Below are positions 26,285 to 34,732 of a stretch of DNA of 64,000 bases, in pieces. This stretch comes from an uncultured Paracoccaceae bacterium. GTDB taxonomy: Bacteria > Pseudomonadota > Alphaproteobacteria > Rhodobacterales > Rhodobacteraceae. Positions within the stretch are counted from its first letter, which is position 1, and every line of letters starts with the position of its first letter. A program made the translations under genes and the position numbers. The notes beneath the pieces are model-generated. The model was not told the origin of the DNA. It ran no database searches and was given only the letters and a program-made list of their open reading frames with translations. The DNA lies in contig CALILP010000034.1 in assembly GCA_938016515.1 (NCBI GenBank), positions 1-64,000 of the forward strand, written 5' to 3'.

Positions 26285-27565
26285 TCACTCCATATGTTTG
26301 CGAATGCGCTGTACCAAGACCCAAACACCAAGCAGAACCAAAGGTGTGGCAATTGCAGCCATCACCGCTTTTGGAACACCGTAAGCCTGCTCTAATGGCC
26401 CCACGACGTAAAGGACCAGATTGACGGCGTAGTAGCTAATCGCAACAACAGAAAGCCCTTCGACCGTACGCTGCAGCCGCAGCTGCAAATCAGCGCGTTT
26501 GTCCATTGATGTCAGCAGGTCCTGATTTTGCGCCGAGCGTTCGACATCCACCCGTGTCCGCAACAGATCGCCCGCGCGAAGCGCCCGCGATGACATCGCC
26601 TCTAGCCGGGCTTCCGTAGACTTTACCGTACGCATGGCAGGATCGAAGCGTCGCATCATAAATTCGCCAAACGTCTGGCGCCCCAAGAACCGCTCTTCAC
26701 GCAAAACGCCGATGCGCTGGTTGACCAGCCTGTCATAGGCCCCCGTTGCCCCAAACCGAAAACTGGATTTTGCGATGGTATTTTCAAGTTCAGCGGACGT
26801 CGTCAGAAGTTCCTGCAACACCGCATCGGGTTCTGACGTCCCGCTAGTCATATCCTCCAATAGTGCGGTCAGGCCATTGTCGATCTGGCCCAGTCGCGGT
26901 CCCAAATCGCGAACCATCGAAAGACCCAGCATCGACATCGCCTTATAGGTCTCAATCTCGCACAACCGCTGCACAACACGGCCCGTACGGCGCCCCCCTG
27001 TAACCCCGCGCGCAAAGACGGCGATCCGCATGTGGCCGCTTTCGTCGATCCGGAAGTCCCCTGCAACGACCAATTCGTCATTCAGCACACGGCTAATGGC
27101 CAGGCTCTCAGGGACAAACCAATCATCCACCTTTTTGATGATCTCGCTGTCATCATCCAGCAGCTCTACCCGGATCAAAGCAGAGGTGATCCGCACGCCG
27201 GGCGCTTGCGCCAACCAGTTTTGCGGGAAAAGCGAAAAGGTTGTGCCATCAAATGGGCGGCCAGCCACGCCTTCACCAAAGATCGTATAGGTGACAAACT
27301 CTGTGTGGCTTTCCCATTTCAGCATATGCTTGCCGATCTGCCCGGAATAATGGGTCGCCTCTGGTTGCGGATGCGAGGCACCGTACCGATCCAGTAAAGC
27401 GATCAAATGCGCGCGATCGGCTTCACGGTCACGGCCAGCTGCGTTCTGCGCAGGCTTGATCGCAAGATACGCCGCCCGGGCGGGCGCCTTAACATGGGGA
27501 AACGGACGGGCATGCAATTCGTTGGCCAGTGCATACCGCAGCGGATGATCTTCAATCGGTGACAT
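26285..27565 (-). CDS. DUF3422 family membrane-anchored protein
   Basis: This protein of about 426 residues begins MSPIEDHPLRYALANELHARPFP, the hallmark of DUF3422. It has a long soluble N-terminal part, an alpha-helical region around residues 290-370 and two closing hydrophobic helices (VEGLSVVAISYYAVNLVLYVV and MAAIATPLVLLGVWVLV) that should anchor it in the inner membrane by a C-terminal hairpin. The start ATG 27565 is preferred to the track's 27613 because it gives the family N-terminus. The function is unknown. It is often described as an unassigned proteobacterial membrane protein. Confidence 0.85.
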   Translation of the reverse strand: MSPIEDHPLRYALANELHARPFPHVKAPARAAYLAIKPAQNAAGRDREADRAHLIALLDRYGASHPQPEATHYSGQIGKHMLKWESHTEFVTYTIFGEGVAGRPFDGTTFSLFPQNWLAQAPGVRITSALIRVELLDDDSEIIKKVDDWFVPESLAISRVLNDELVVAGDFRIDESGHMRIAVFARGVTGGRRTGRVVQRLCEIETYKAMSMLGLSMVRDLGPRLGQIDNGLTALLEDMTSGTSEPDAVLQELLTTSAELENTIAKSSFRFGATGAYDRLVNQRIGVLREERFLGRQTFGEFMMRRFDPAMRTVKSTEARLEAMSSRALRAGDLLRTRVDVERSAQNQDLLTSMDKRADLQLRLQRTVEGLSVVAISYYAVNLVLYVVGPLEQAYGVPKAVMAAIATPLVLLGVWVLVQRIRKHME

Positions 27566-27777
27566 ATCTGATGCGCCTTTGTTCACTGCCTCGCAACCTA
27601 GCGGCAAATTCACGCAGGTAAAGAAAAATCGCGCGTTTATAATGTGTTAGCAGAGTGCAATGGTATACTGAACGCCCCTCACAAGCGCTTTTGTGTTTCA
27701 AGACAAGCACATCAAGTGTCGCGGACACGCCAACAGAACCACTTGTGAGGCCGCCAACATCACCCTAGACCCATCGT

Positions 27778-28341
27778 ATGGCCCGCACGTTGCTTTTCAA
27801 CAAACCTTTCGACGTCCTGTCTCAATTTACAGACGCGAAGTCTCCGACACCCCGCCGCACGTTGTCGGACTTCATAGATGTCCCAAGGGTCTATCCGGCT
27901 GGCCGGCTGGACAGGGATAGCGAAGGGCTTTTAATCCTGACGGACGATGGCAAACTGCAAGCACAGATCGCAAATCCAACGCATAAATTACCCAAGACAT
28001 ACTATGCTCAGGTCGAAGGCGACCCTTCAGAAAACGACCTGCAGCCGCTGCGCGATGGGGTCACATTGAAAGACGGACCAACGCGCCCCGCTCAGGTCAG
28101 CCTTATCGACCCACCGCGTCTCTGGGAAAGGGACCCACCGGTCCGGTATCGTAAATCTGTCCCCGACCGGTGGATCTCGCTGACGATCACCGAAGGACGC
28201 AATCGTCAGGTTCGGCGCATGACTGCGCATATTGGGTTTCCAACGCTGCGACTTGTGCGGTGGCGTGTTGGGATTTGGTCACTGGATGGGGTTGGCCCCG
28301 GCAAATGGATTGATGCCGTTGACGCAGATCCAAGCCGCTAA
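27778..28341 (+). CDS. rluE: 23S rRNA pseudouridine synthase, RluE-like
   Basis: This is a 187-residue RsuA/RluE-type pseudouridine synthase without an S4 domain. The N-terminus ARTLLFNKPFDVLSQFTD and the catalytic segment PAGRLDRDSEGLLILTDDG, whose Asp in RLDRDS is the nucleophile, are followed by LTITEGRNRQVRRMTAHIGFPTLRLVR, the family's second signature. Short length and the missing S4 domain fit RluE, which modifies U2457 of 23S rRNA, better than RsuA or RluB. It is a single gene, convergent with the following lipoprotein gene. Confidence 0.9.
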   Translation: MARTLLFNKPFDVLSQFTDAKSPTPRRTLSDFIDVPRVYPAGRLDRDSEGLLILTDDGKLQAQIANPTHKLPKTYYAQVEGDPSENDLQPLRDGVTLKDGPTRPAQVSLIDPPRLWERDPPVRYRKSVPDRWISLTITEGRNRQVRRMTAHIGFPTLRLVRWRVGIWSLDGVGPGKWIDAVDADPSR

Positions 28342-28350
28342 GACGGCCGA

Positions 28351-29001
28351 TTAGTTTTCTCCAATCACTGTCATCGATGCTGCGTAGCGACCAGTTGCTG
28401 TGGTGACATCAATCTCTGGGTCTCGAACAGAAAAGGCGCGCACGGTGCTTTGGTTCGCTGCAGGTTCTGTGCGGGTCCCGCGCAATTTGCCGTCCAGACG
28501 CCCCTGCAAACCAAATTCAGTCCCGTCGTAGGTCACATTGCCGCCGAAATCGAAGGCCAGATCATTGGAAACCTCGGCCCCAACAACACCGTTGCTAAAA
28601 GTCAGCTGACCAGAGACATCAACTGAAATGTCATTGATCTGGGTGCGCCGAATATTCGTGACGCCACCACTTACAGCATCACCCGATGTCCCGAAATCCA
28701 CCTCAAGCCGCGAGTCCCCAACCAGTGCATCCGCATCTAGCCGCTGGTCGCTGTTGCGCATGCTTAGGAAGGCAGTTCCAAGAAAGGTGGCCGTACCTGT
28801 CGTCGGTACAGCATCAAATGCGGTGGCCGGAAGCTCTGCTATCCCCAACACGGGATCACCCAACACACGGACCCGCTGATCATTAACGTCCCCAACGCGA
28901 TCCGCAAAAGCGACAACGTCCTCGATCCGCTCCAGCTTGCTACACCCGGCCAAGGCCAGCGCCACGACCAATCCACCCAAAACCTGCGCTTTTTTCTTCA
29001 T
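28351..29001 (-). CDS. Lipoprotein with beta-rich C-terminal domain
   Basis: This is a 216-residue lipoprotein. The start ATG 29001 gives MKKKAQVLGGLVVALALAGCSK with a clear lipobox (LAGC) and GGAG upstream; the 29073 start is rejected. The mature part contains a repeated glycine/aspartate-rich beta pattern (LEVDFGTSGDAVSGGVTNI, NDLAFDFGGNVTYDGTEFGLQGRLDGKLRG), resembling the beta-barrel domain of transferrin-binding-protein-B-like surface lipoproteins. That resemblance is by eye only. It may be exposed on the outer membrane. No partner gene is nearby. Confidence 0.7.
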   Translation of the reverse strand: MKKKAQVLGGLVVALALAGCSKLERIEDVVAFADRVGDVNDQRVRVLGDPVLGIAELPATAFDAVPTTGTATFLGTAFLSMRNSDQRLDADALVGDSRLEVDFGTSGDAVSGGVTNIRRTQINDISVDVSGQLTFSNGVVGAEVSNDLAFDFGGNVTYDGTEFGLQGRLDGKLRGTRTEPAANQSTVRAFSVRDPEIDVTTATGRYAASMTVIGEN

Positions 29002-29167
29002 GCCCACTCCACACCTCACTGATGACCGCAAAAGAAAGGCTTTCGCCCCGTTTGCTATGTGCCAAATGGCCAAACCGGTCTGTCAGGAATGTGTCAAAGC
29101 TGGGGTGGGTTGCTGCCAAGAACCTCAAATTTTCGATGGGTTCTTGGCAAAGAGCGACGTGACCGCG

Positions 29168-29674
29168 CTAGGACAGACACGCGGGCCAAGCGACCCGGGC
29201 CGTTCCATCATCGCCGAACGTGCCTGTCGCGCTGTCTGAACCAACACTCACCTGCACTCGTGCGCCTGCGATCTCTGATCCGGACACCGTGATTTCGCGC
29301 GCACCAATCGTGTCATCCACATCGATGGTAAAGGCGACTTGTGCTCCGGGCGCAATCGCCGAAACCTCAAGGTTAAGCCCAGTGTCCCCATCTGTCACGT
29401 CTGAGGCACCGGTGACGATATCGCCACCCGCCACCAACTCGAACGGTTGAAATACTTCAACACCGCGCCCGGCTTCAGTGATATCAAAGATCAGTTTGCC
29501 TGCAGAGGAACTCAAATCGATCGTGATCTGAACAGGTGCATCATTACAAAGACCCGAAGCGCTGGTAATCGTGAAGCGATCTTTCGGCGCCCCATCCCGA
29601 AAGGTGACAGTCACGTCCGCTGCCGCCGGCATCGCCAGACATGTGATCATTGCTGCAAGTATTGTCTTTTTCAT
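29168..29674 (-). CDS. Secreted protein of the roseobacter 'aggregation factor core'-like type
   Basis: This 168-residue protein has a classical signal peptide (MKKTILAAMITCLAMPAAA) and a beta-rich mature part starting VTVTFRDGAPKDRFTITSASGLCNDAPV. The V..F.DGAPKDRF opening is seen in roseobacter proteins labelled aggregation factor core protein, a name without functional proof. Two cysteines (SGLCND and the C-terminal PACLS) may form a disulfide between the ends of the domain. The chosen start is ATG 29674, eight codons inside the track ORF. It is co-directional with the preceding lipoprotein gene but separated by 166 nt. Confidence 0.65.
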   Translation of the reverse strand: MKKTILAAMITCLAMPAAADVTVTFRDGAPKDRFTITSASGLCNDAPVQITIDLSSSAGKLIFDITEAGRGVEVFQPFELVAGGDIVTGASDVTDGDTGLNLEVSAIAPGAQVAFTIDVDDTIGAREITVSGSEIAGARVQVSVGSDSATGTFGDDGTARVAWPACLS

Positions 29675-29810
29675 TGTATCCCTCGTTGGTTGGTCCACCT
29701 ACGACATCGTGCGATTAGCCCAATTGTCAAAGCCGTCAGGGAAAAATAGATCAACACGCGCCCATAAAAGGGAAGACCCCGCCGTTTCCAGCGAGGTCTT
29801 CATACTTGAT

Positions 29811-29835
29811 GTAGGGTGGGTGAAACCCACGCATG
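29811..29835 (+). repeat. GTAGGGTGGG hairpin repeat (copy 1)
   Basis: GTAGGGTGGGTGAAACCCAC contains a 6-bp stem (GTGGGT/ACCCAC) around a GAA loop. The same unit occurs at 47761, 47891, 50591 and 52858, always intergenic. This copy ends just at the pntB stop. Confidence 0.85.
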
Positions 29836-31353
29836 CTAGTCGATCTTCGGCAACAAGCTGTCCAACGACGCTTTCGCATCCCCATAGAACATCCGGGTGT
29901 TATCCTTAAAGAACAGCGGGTTCTCGATGCCGGAATACCCGGTCCCCTGCCCGCGCTTGGACACAAACACCTGCTTGGCTTTCCAACATTCCAGAACCGG
30001 CATCCCCGCAATGGGTGAGTTCGGATCGTCCTGTGCCGCCGGGTTCACGATGTCATTGGAGCCGATGACGATAGCCACATCCGTTTCCGGGAAGTCATCG
30101 TTGACCTCGTCCATTTCCATCACGATGTCATAAGGCACCTTCGCCTCGGCCAGCAGCACGTTCATGTGGCCCGGCAAGCGACCAGCGACAGGGTGGATCG
30201 CAAAGCGGACCTCTTTGCCCTGTGCCCGCAGTTTGCGCACCAGCTCGGCAACCGCCGTCTGGGCCTGCGCCACAGCCATCCCGTAACCCGGAATAATGAT
30301 GACGCTGTCCGCTTCGTTCAACGCAGTGGCAACGCCATCCGCATCAATCGCGACCTGCTCACCTTCCACAGCCATCTGCTCACCCGTGGCACCACCAAAG
30401 CCGCCAAGGATCACGCTGACGAAAGACCGGTTCATTGCCTTACACATGATATAAGACAGGATCGCACCGGAAGAGCCAACAAGCGCACCAACAACAATCA
30501 ACAGATCATTGCCGAGCGAGAAACCAATCGCCGCAGCGGCCCAGCCAGAGTAGCTGTTCAACATCGAGACGACGACCGGCATATCAGCGCCACCGATCCC
30601 CATGATCAGGTGATACCCGATGAAAAGACCCAGCAGCGTCAGCAGGACCAGCGCCCAAGACCCAGCACCGCCCATGTAGACGAACAGCAGCAGCAAGGAC
30701 GCCGCAGCAGCTCCCGCGTTCAGCATATGCCCACCGGGGAATTGTTTTGCACCCGTGTCGATCTCAAACGGCAGCAAGCTGGAAGAGCCTGCCAGCTTTG
30801 CGTATGCCACGACCGAACCGGTAAACGTCACCGCACCGATCCAGATCCCCAACACCAATTCGACGCGCAGAATAGAGATTTCTACGCCAGTCTTCTTAGC
30901 AATGAGTTGACCAAAGGCGGACAGCCCGGCGTGGACGTCCTTCGGCAGGCCAACGGCCGTAAGGCCGTCATCAGCCACGGCCCCCAAAACGCCACCGTTC
31001 TGGGCATAAAGGTCGCTGACAAAGTTGATCATGATGTCGGCGTTAAAGCCCACAAACACCGCAGCCAGACCAACCATCGAGTGCATGATCGCGACCAGCT
31101 CCGGCATCTGCGTCATCTGCACTTTCGTGGCCAGTTGGTACCCCACAGCAGCACCACCCGCGATCAACAGGACAGATAGCGGCCAAAGCCCCTGCCCCGG
31201 ACCGATGATGGTGGCCAGAACCGCAATCGCCATACCAGCGATGCCGTACCACACCGCACGTTTCGCACTTTCCTGACCCGACAGACCGCCAAGGCTTAGA
31301 ATGAAAAGAACAGCGGCAACCGCATAGGCCGCAATCGTAAATCCAAAGTCCAT
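29836..31353 (-). CDS. pntB: NAD(P) transhydrogenase subunit beta
   Basis: PntB is the membrane and NADP(H)-binding subunit of the proton-translocating transhydrogenase, which uses the proton gradient to make NADPH. The 505-residue protein has an N-terminal block of about nine transmembrane helices. The C-terminal Rossmann-like NADP domain contains [15 protein letters not shown], the fingerprint of domain III, followed by [18 protein letters not shown] and [27 protein letters not shown]. It follows pntA by 13 nt in one operon. Confidence 0.97.
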   Translation of the reverse strand: MDFGFTIAAYAVAAVLFILSLGGLSGQESAKRAVWYGIAGMAIAVLATIIGPGQGLWPLSVLLIAGGAAVGYQLATKVQMTQMPELVAIMHSMVGLAAVFVGFNADIMINFVSDLYAQNGGVLGAVADDGLTAVGLPKDVHAGLSAFGQLIAKKTGVEISILRVELVLGIWIGAVTFTGSVVAYAKLAGSSSLLPFEIDTGAKQFPGGHMLNAGAAAASLLLLFVYMGGAGSWALVLLTLLGLFIGYHLIMGIGGADMPVVVSMLNSYSGWAAAAIGFSLGNDLLIVVGALVGSSGAILSYIMCKAMNRSFVSVILGGFGGATGEQMAVEGEQVAIDADGVATALNEADSVIIIPGYGMAVAQAQTAVAELVRKLRAQGKEVRFAIHPVAGRLPGHMNVLLAEAKVPYDIVMEMDEVNDDFPETDVAIVIGSNDIVNPAAQDDPNSPIAGMPVLECWKAKQVFVSKRGQGTGYSGIENPLFFKDNTRMFYGDAKASLDSLLPKID

Positions 31354-31366
31354 GTGACCGGCCCCC

Positions 31367-32965
31367 TTAAGATTTCTGGAACATGGCGAGCATGCGCCGT
31401 GTCACGAGGAAGCCACCGAAGATATTCACAGCAGCCATAAAGATACCAAGTGCGGCCAGTATCGAGATCAGGACCGAAGTCGATCCGACCTGCACCAACG
31501 CCCCCAGAATGATGATCGACGAGATCGCATTGGTCACGGCCATCAAAGGCGTGTGCAGCGAGTGGGCGACGTTCCAAATCACCTGGAAGCCGATGAAGAC
31601 GGACAGAATGAACACGATAAAGTGCTGCATGAAGCTGGCCGGGGCCACTGTGCCAATCAGCAAGAGCAGCGCACCGCCAAGGGCCAACAGGCCGACTTGC
31701 GTTTTCGTCTCTGTCTTGAAGTCAGCAACTTCCTTGGCGCGCTTTTCTTCAGCCGTCAGCTCTTTCGGAGCTTCCTTCTTTGGCTGTGCGGCAATTGCGG
31801 CTACCTTGGGCGGCGGCGGCGGAAAGGTAATCTCGCCCTTGTGGGTCGCCGTCGCACCCCGGATCACATCATCTTCCATGTTGTGATTGTACTTGCGGGT
31901 TTCCTCGCCAGTTTCTTCGTCTTTCACCTTGGGCGTCAGATCAGTCATCATGTGACGGATGTTGGTCGCGTAGAGTGTTGAAGACTGCGCGGCCATCCGG
32001 CTTGGGAAATCGGTGTAACCCACAATGGTCACGCCGTTTTCGGTAACGACCTTCTCGTCCTTCACGGTGCCCTCAGCGTTGCCGCCGCGTTCTGCCGCGA
32101 GGTCGACAATGACCGACCCCGGCTTCATGGACGCAATCATCTCTTTCGTCCAAAGCTTCGGCGCATCACGGCCCGGGATCAACGCCGTGGTGATCACGAT
32201 GTCCATGTCCGGGGCAATTTCGCTAAACTTCGCAAGCTGCGCCGCGGCAAACTCCGGGCTCGACACGGCGGCGTACCCACCTGTCGCTGATCCATCCTGC
32301 TGCTCTTCCTCAAAATCGAGGAACACAAACTCTGCGCCCATCGACTCAACCTGCTCGGCCACTTCGGGGCGGACGTCGAACGCATAAGTGATCGCACCGA
32401 GGGACGTTGCTGTCCCGATCGCAGCCAAACCAGCCACACCGGCACCAACAACCAAGACCTTGGCAGGCGGCACCTTGCCAGCGGCAGTCACCTGACCGGT
32501 AAAAAACCGGCCAAAGTTGTTGCCCGCCTCGATCACAGCGCGGTAGCCTGCGATATTGGCCATAGACGACAGCGCATCCATCTTCTGGGCCCGCGAGATC
32601 CGTGGAACCATGTCCATCGCAACAACGGTGGCACCCTGCTTGTTAGCAGCTTCCATCAGATCTTTGTTCTGACCGGGGTAAAAGAACGAGATCAACGTCT
32701 GTCCATCGCGCAGATGCTTGATCTCTTTCGGCTCTGGTGGGCGGACCTTGGCGACGAAATCGACTGCTTTGTAAAGGGCGGTGGCGGACTTGACGACCTC
32801 AACACCGGCGTCCTTGTAGGCAGCATCGGTGAAACCGGCAGACAGGCCCGCGCCCGCTTCGATCACACACTCATAGCCCAGCTTTTGCAGATCCTTGGCC
32901 GAGGCCGGGGTCATCGCGACCCTGTCTTCCCCCGGAAATACCTCGTTTGGCGCACCGATTTTCAC
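31367..32965 (-). CDS. pntA: NAD(P) transhydrogenase subunit alpha
   Basis: PntA holds the NAD(H)-binding domain I and four C-terminal transmembrane helices of the transhydrogenase. It begins [26 protein letters not shown], which aligns with the usual MKIG start, so I place the start at GTG 32965 with GGGAG 7 nt upstream. The track's 33169 start adds 68 unrelated residues. At 532 residues it has [20 protein letters not shown] (Rossmann loop) and [15 protein letters not shown] proline/lysine-rich linker ([22 protein letters not shown]) precedes the membrane part, which is longer than in E. coli. Confidence 0.94.
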   Translation of the reverse strand: MKIGAPNEVFPGEDRVAMTPASAKDLQKLGYECVIEAGAGLSAGFTDAAYKDAGVEVVKSATALYKAVDFVAKVRPPEPKEIKHLRDGQTLISFFYPGQNKDLMEAANKQGATVVAMDMVPRISRAQKMDALSSMANIAGYRAVIEAGNNFGRFFTGQVTAAGKVPPAKVLVVGAGVAGLAAIGTATSLGAITYAFDVRPEVAEQVESMGAEFVFLDFEEEQQDGSATGGYAAVSSPEFAAAQLAKFSEIAPDMDIVITTALIPGRDAPKLWTKEMIASMKPGSVIVDLAAERGGNAEGTVKDEKVVTENGVTIVGYTDFPSRMAAQSSTLYATNIRHMMTDLTPKVKDEETGEETRKYNHNMEDDVIRGATATHKGEITFPPPPPKVAAIAAQPKKEAPKELTAEEKRAKEVADFKTETKTQVGLLALGGALLLLIGTVAPASFMQHFIVFILSVFIGFQVIWNVAHSLHTPLMAVTNAISSIIILGALVQVGSTSVLISILAALGIFMAAVNIFGGFLVTRRMLAMFQKS

Positions 32966-33009
32966 AGGCAGTCTCCCACTCTTCATTCTCGCTGCGATTG
33001 CAGTATAGC

Positions 33010-33026
33010 GCGAAAGAAAGTTTCGC
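33010..33026. promoter_or_regulatory. Small dyad upstream of pntA
   Basis: GCGAAA-GAAAG-TTTCGC is a 6-bp inverted repeat with a 5-nt centre, 45 nt upstream of the GTG start of pntA. It could be an operator in the pnt promoter region. No regulator is known. Confidence 0.25.
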
Positions 33027-33063
33027 AAGGCAGGGTCCAAGCATACCTCAGTATACGTGAGCG

Positions 33064-33501
33064 CTAAAGCCAGCGGCGGGTTGTCTCGCAATACTGTGTG
33101 AAGGCCTCGCCAAAGGCTTGCTGCAACCGGGCCTCTTCGGCTTTGATAAAGCGAACAGTGATCACCCACATGAAGGCGGGCACTAGGATCAGGGCGGGCA
33201 AATGGGACTGCCAGTAGAACAGAAAGCCCGTCAGGACAAAGGCGTCACCCAGATAAATCGGATTGCGGGTTTGGCTGAACATGCCGGTTGTGACCATAGC
33301 GTCAGGATCCCTGTGCGGAATGATTGTCGTCTTATGGCGGCGCATCTGGATGACGGCGATCAGGATGAAGGCAAGGCCCGCAAGGATAAGGCACACACCC
33401 ATCAGGGCCTGCTCGTAAAAGATTTCCGCGCCGCGGGGCATCGTGGCGCCCAGCAGCAGAAACCCAAACAACCACACCGGTGGCAGATCAATCCATTTCA
33501 A
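33064..33501 (-). CDS. Membrane methyltransferase, isoprenylcysteine carboxyl methyltransferase-like
   Basis: This is a 145-residue integral membrane protein with about four transmembrane helices, belonging to the ICMT/PEMT-like (NnrU/MddA-type) superfamily. The SAM-binding C-terminal motif is visible: TTGMFSQTRNPIYLGDAFVLTGF, then FIKAEEARLQQAFGEAFTQYC with the conserved glutamates and E..L...FG..Y pattern. Bacterial members methylate lipids, sulfides or unknown substrates, so only the superfamily is assigned. It follows the hlyD-like gene after a repeat-bearing spacer and may belong to that transcript. Confidence 0.8.
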   Translation of the reverse strand: MKWIDLPPVWLFGFLLLGATMPRGAEIFYEQALMGVCLILAGLAFILIAVIQMRRHKTTIIPHRDPDAMVTTGMFSQTRNPIYLGDAFVLTGFLFYWQSHLPALILVPAFMWVITVRFIKAEEARLQQAFGEAFTQYCETTRRWL

Positions 33502-33513
33502 AAGTCACAACTC

Positions 33514-33554
33514 CAAATTTTCTAGAAAACTTGTATGATTTTTCCAGAAAAATC
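33514..33554 (+). repeat. Dispersed repeat, palindromes A and B in tandem
   Basis: CAAATTTTCTAGAAAACTTG (33514-33533), three bases, then GATTTTTCCAGAAAAATC (33537-33554). This is the clearest A-B pair in the window. It fills nearly the whole spacer between the hlyD-like gene and the methyltransferase-like gene. Confidence 0.88.
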
Positions 33555-33559
33555 GACCC

Positions 33560-34729
33560 CTACCGTTCCTGTAACGCCTCCTGCGACCGATAGAGCGGTT
33601 TGGTAAGATAATCCAATACAGACTTTTCACCAGTGTGCAGCTCAACGCTGGCCTGCAAACCGGGGCGCATTTCGATCTGGCTTTGCCGTGCACCCAAATC
33701 TTCTCGATCGACGACCACTGTTACCTTGTAATGCGGATCAATGTCGGGCCGGTTTTCATCTTTGAACGTATCGGCCGAAATAAACTGCACATGACCCGTC
33801 ATCGCGCCATAGATCGTATAGTCATAGGCCGTAAACTTCACTGTCGCCGATTGTCCGGGCACCACATTTGCAATGTCCTGCGGTCGGACACGCGCCTCGA
33901 CGAACAGCTCGTCACCCAGCGGTGTGATCTGCGCAATCTCTTCACCGGGCCGGACAACGCCACCAATTGTTGTAATCGGCAAGGCATTCACAATGCCGCG
34001 CATGGGGGCCGTAATCACTGTCCGGGCCAGCTGGTCATTTGCCTGCCGCAAACTTTGACCCAACTGCGCCAGCTCCTGCAATGTCTCGGAATAGGCCGCC
34101 GCCCGCTCTAACTCAGTGCCATTGATGATCTCGCTCAACTTGATTTCAGCATCTGCATCCGCCTTGCGCGCCTTCGTTACCTCGATCAGGGCTACGATAT
34201 CGCGGGCCAACATGTCTTCCATCAAGGCCAGTTCGCGGCCCGTTTCTTCTTTTACACGCTTTGCACCTGCGACCTTGGCAGCAAAGTCACTTTGCCGGGC
34301 GGCCAGCAAAGACCGCTCGGATTCCACAATGAAGGGACTGCGGGCTGCAATATTGTTGGGCACGTCAAACACCGTGTCCCCTGCCATTTCCGCCTCCAGA
34401 CGCAGGCGGCGGACCTCGGCTGCCAAAACCTGATCCTCCAGATCAGCCACCGACGTCTCAAAGTTGGTCCCCCGCAGCCGCGCGATCACATCGCCCTGCG
34501 CCACTTCGTCCCCTTCAGAGACCAACAGATCAGCCAGAATGCCCCCTTCAAGGTTTTGCACAATTTGCGGGCGCGAGGCAGAGATCACCTCGCCCTCACC
34601 GCGCACAATCTCGTCCAACAAGGCAAACTTCGCCCAGGCGACAAAGACCAAGACGGTCAGCCCCACCAGCCAGATCGTCAGGCTTGGACCCTGCAGCCGC
34701 GTGTCAAATTGTGAATCAAACGTTGCCAT
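33560..34729 (-). CDS. Type I secretion periplasmic adaptor (HlyD/LapC/BapD-like)
   Basis: This 389-residue membrane fusion protein bridges the inner-membrane ABC exporter and the TolC channel. It has one N-terminal transmembrane helix (WLVGLTVLVFVAWAKFAL), the biotinyl-lipoyl half-motif GEGEVISASRPQIVQNLEGGILADLLVSEGDEV, a long coiled-coil region (about residues 90-230) and the C-terminal beta-barrel ITPLGDELFVEARVRPQDIANVVPGQ. The ending resembles HlyD-family T1SS adaptors. It is the last gene of the bapA-tolC-ABC-hlyD set, 3 nt downstream of the ABC gene. Confidence 0.93.
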   Translation of the reverse strand: MATFDSQFDTRLQGPSLTIWLVGLTVLVFVAWAKFALLDEIVRGEGEVISASRPQIVQNLEGGILADLLVSEGDEVAQGDVIARLRGTNFETSVADLEDQVLAAEVRRLRLEAEMAGDTVFDVPNNIAARSPFIVESERSLLAARQSDFAAKVAGAKRVKEETGRELALMEDMLARDIVALIEVTKARKADADAEIKLSEIINGTELERAAAYSETLQELAQLGQSLRQANDQLARTVITAPMRGIVNALPITTIGGVVRPGEEIAQITPLGDELFVEARVRPQDIANVVPGQSATVKFTAYDYTIYGAMTGHVQFISADTFKDENRPDIDPHYKVTVVVDREDLGARQSQIEMRPGLQASVELHTGEKSVLDYLTKPLYRSQEALQER

Positions 34730-34732
34730 CGG

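Noticed and set aside
29751-30011. 86-residue minus-strand ORF ending in the spacer after pntB
   Set aside because: Shadow of the pntB 3' end; contains the repeat unit read as HPPYIKY-like peptide.
30166-31179. 337-residue ORF on the plus strand opposite pntB
   Set aside because: Composition (His, Gln, Arg-rich) typical of an antisense shadow; pntB is certain on the other strand.
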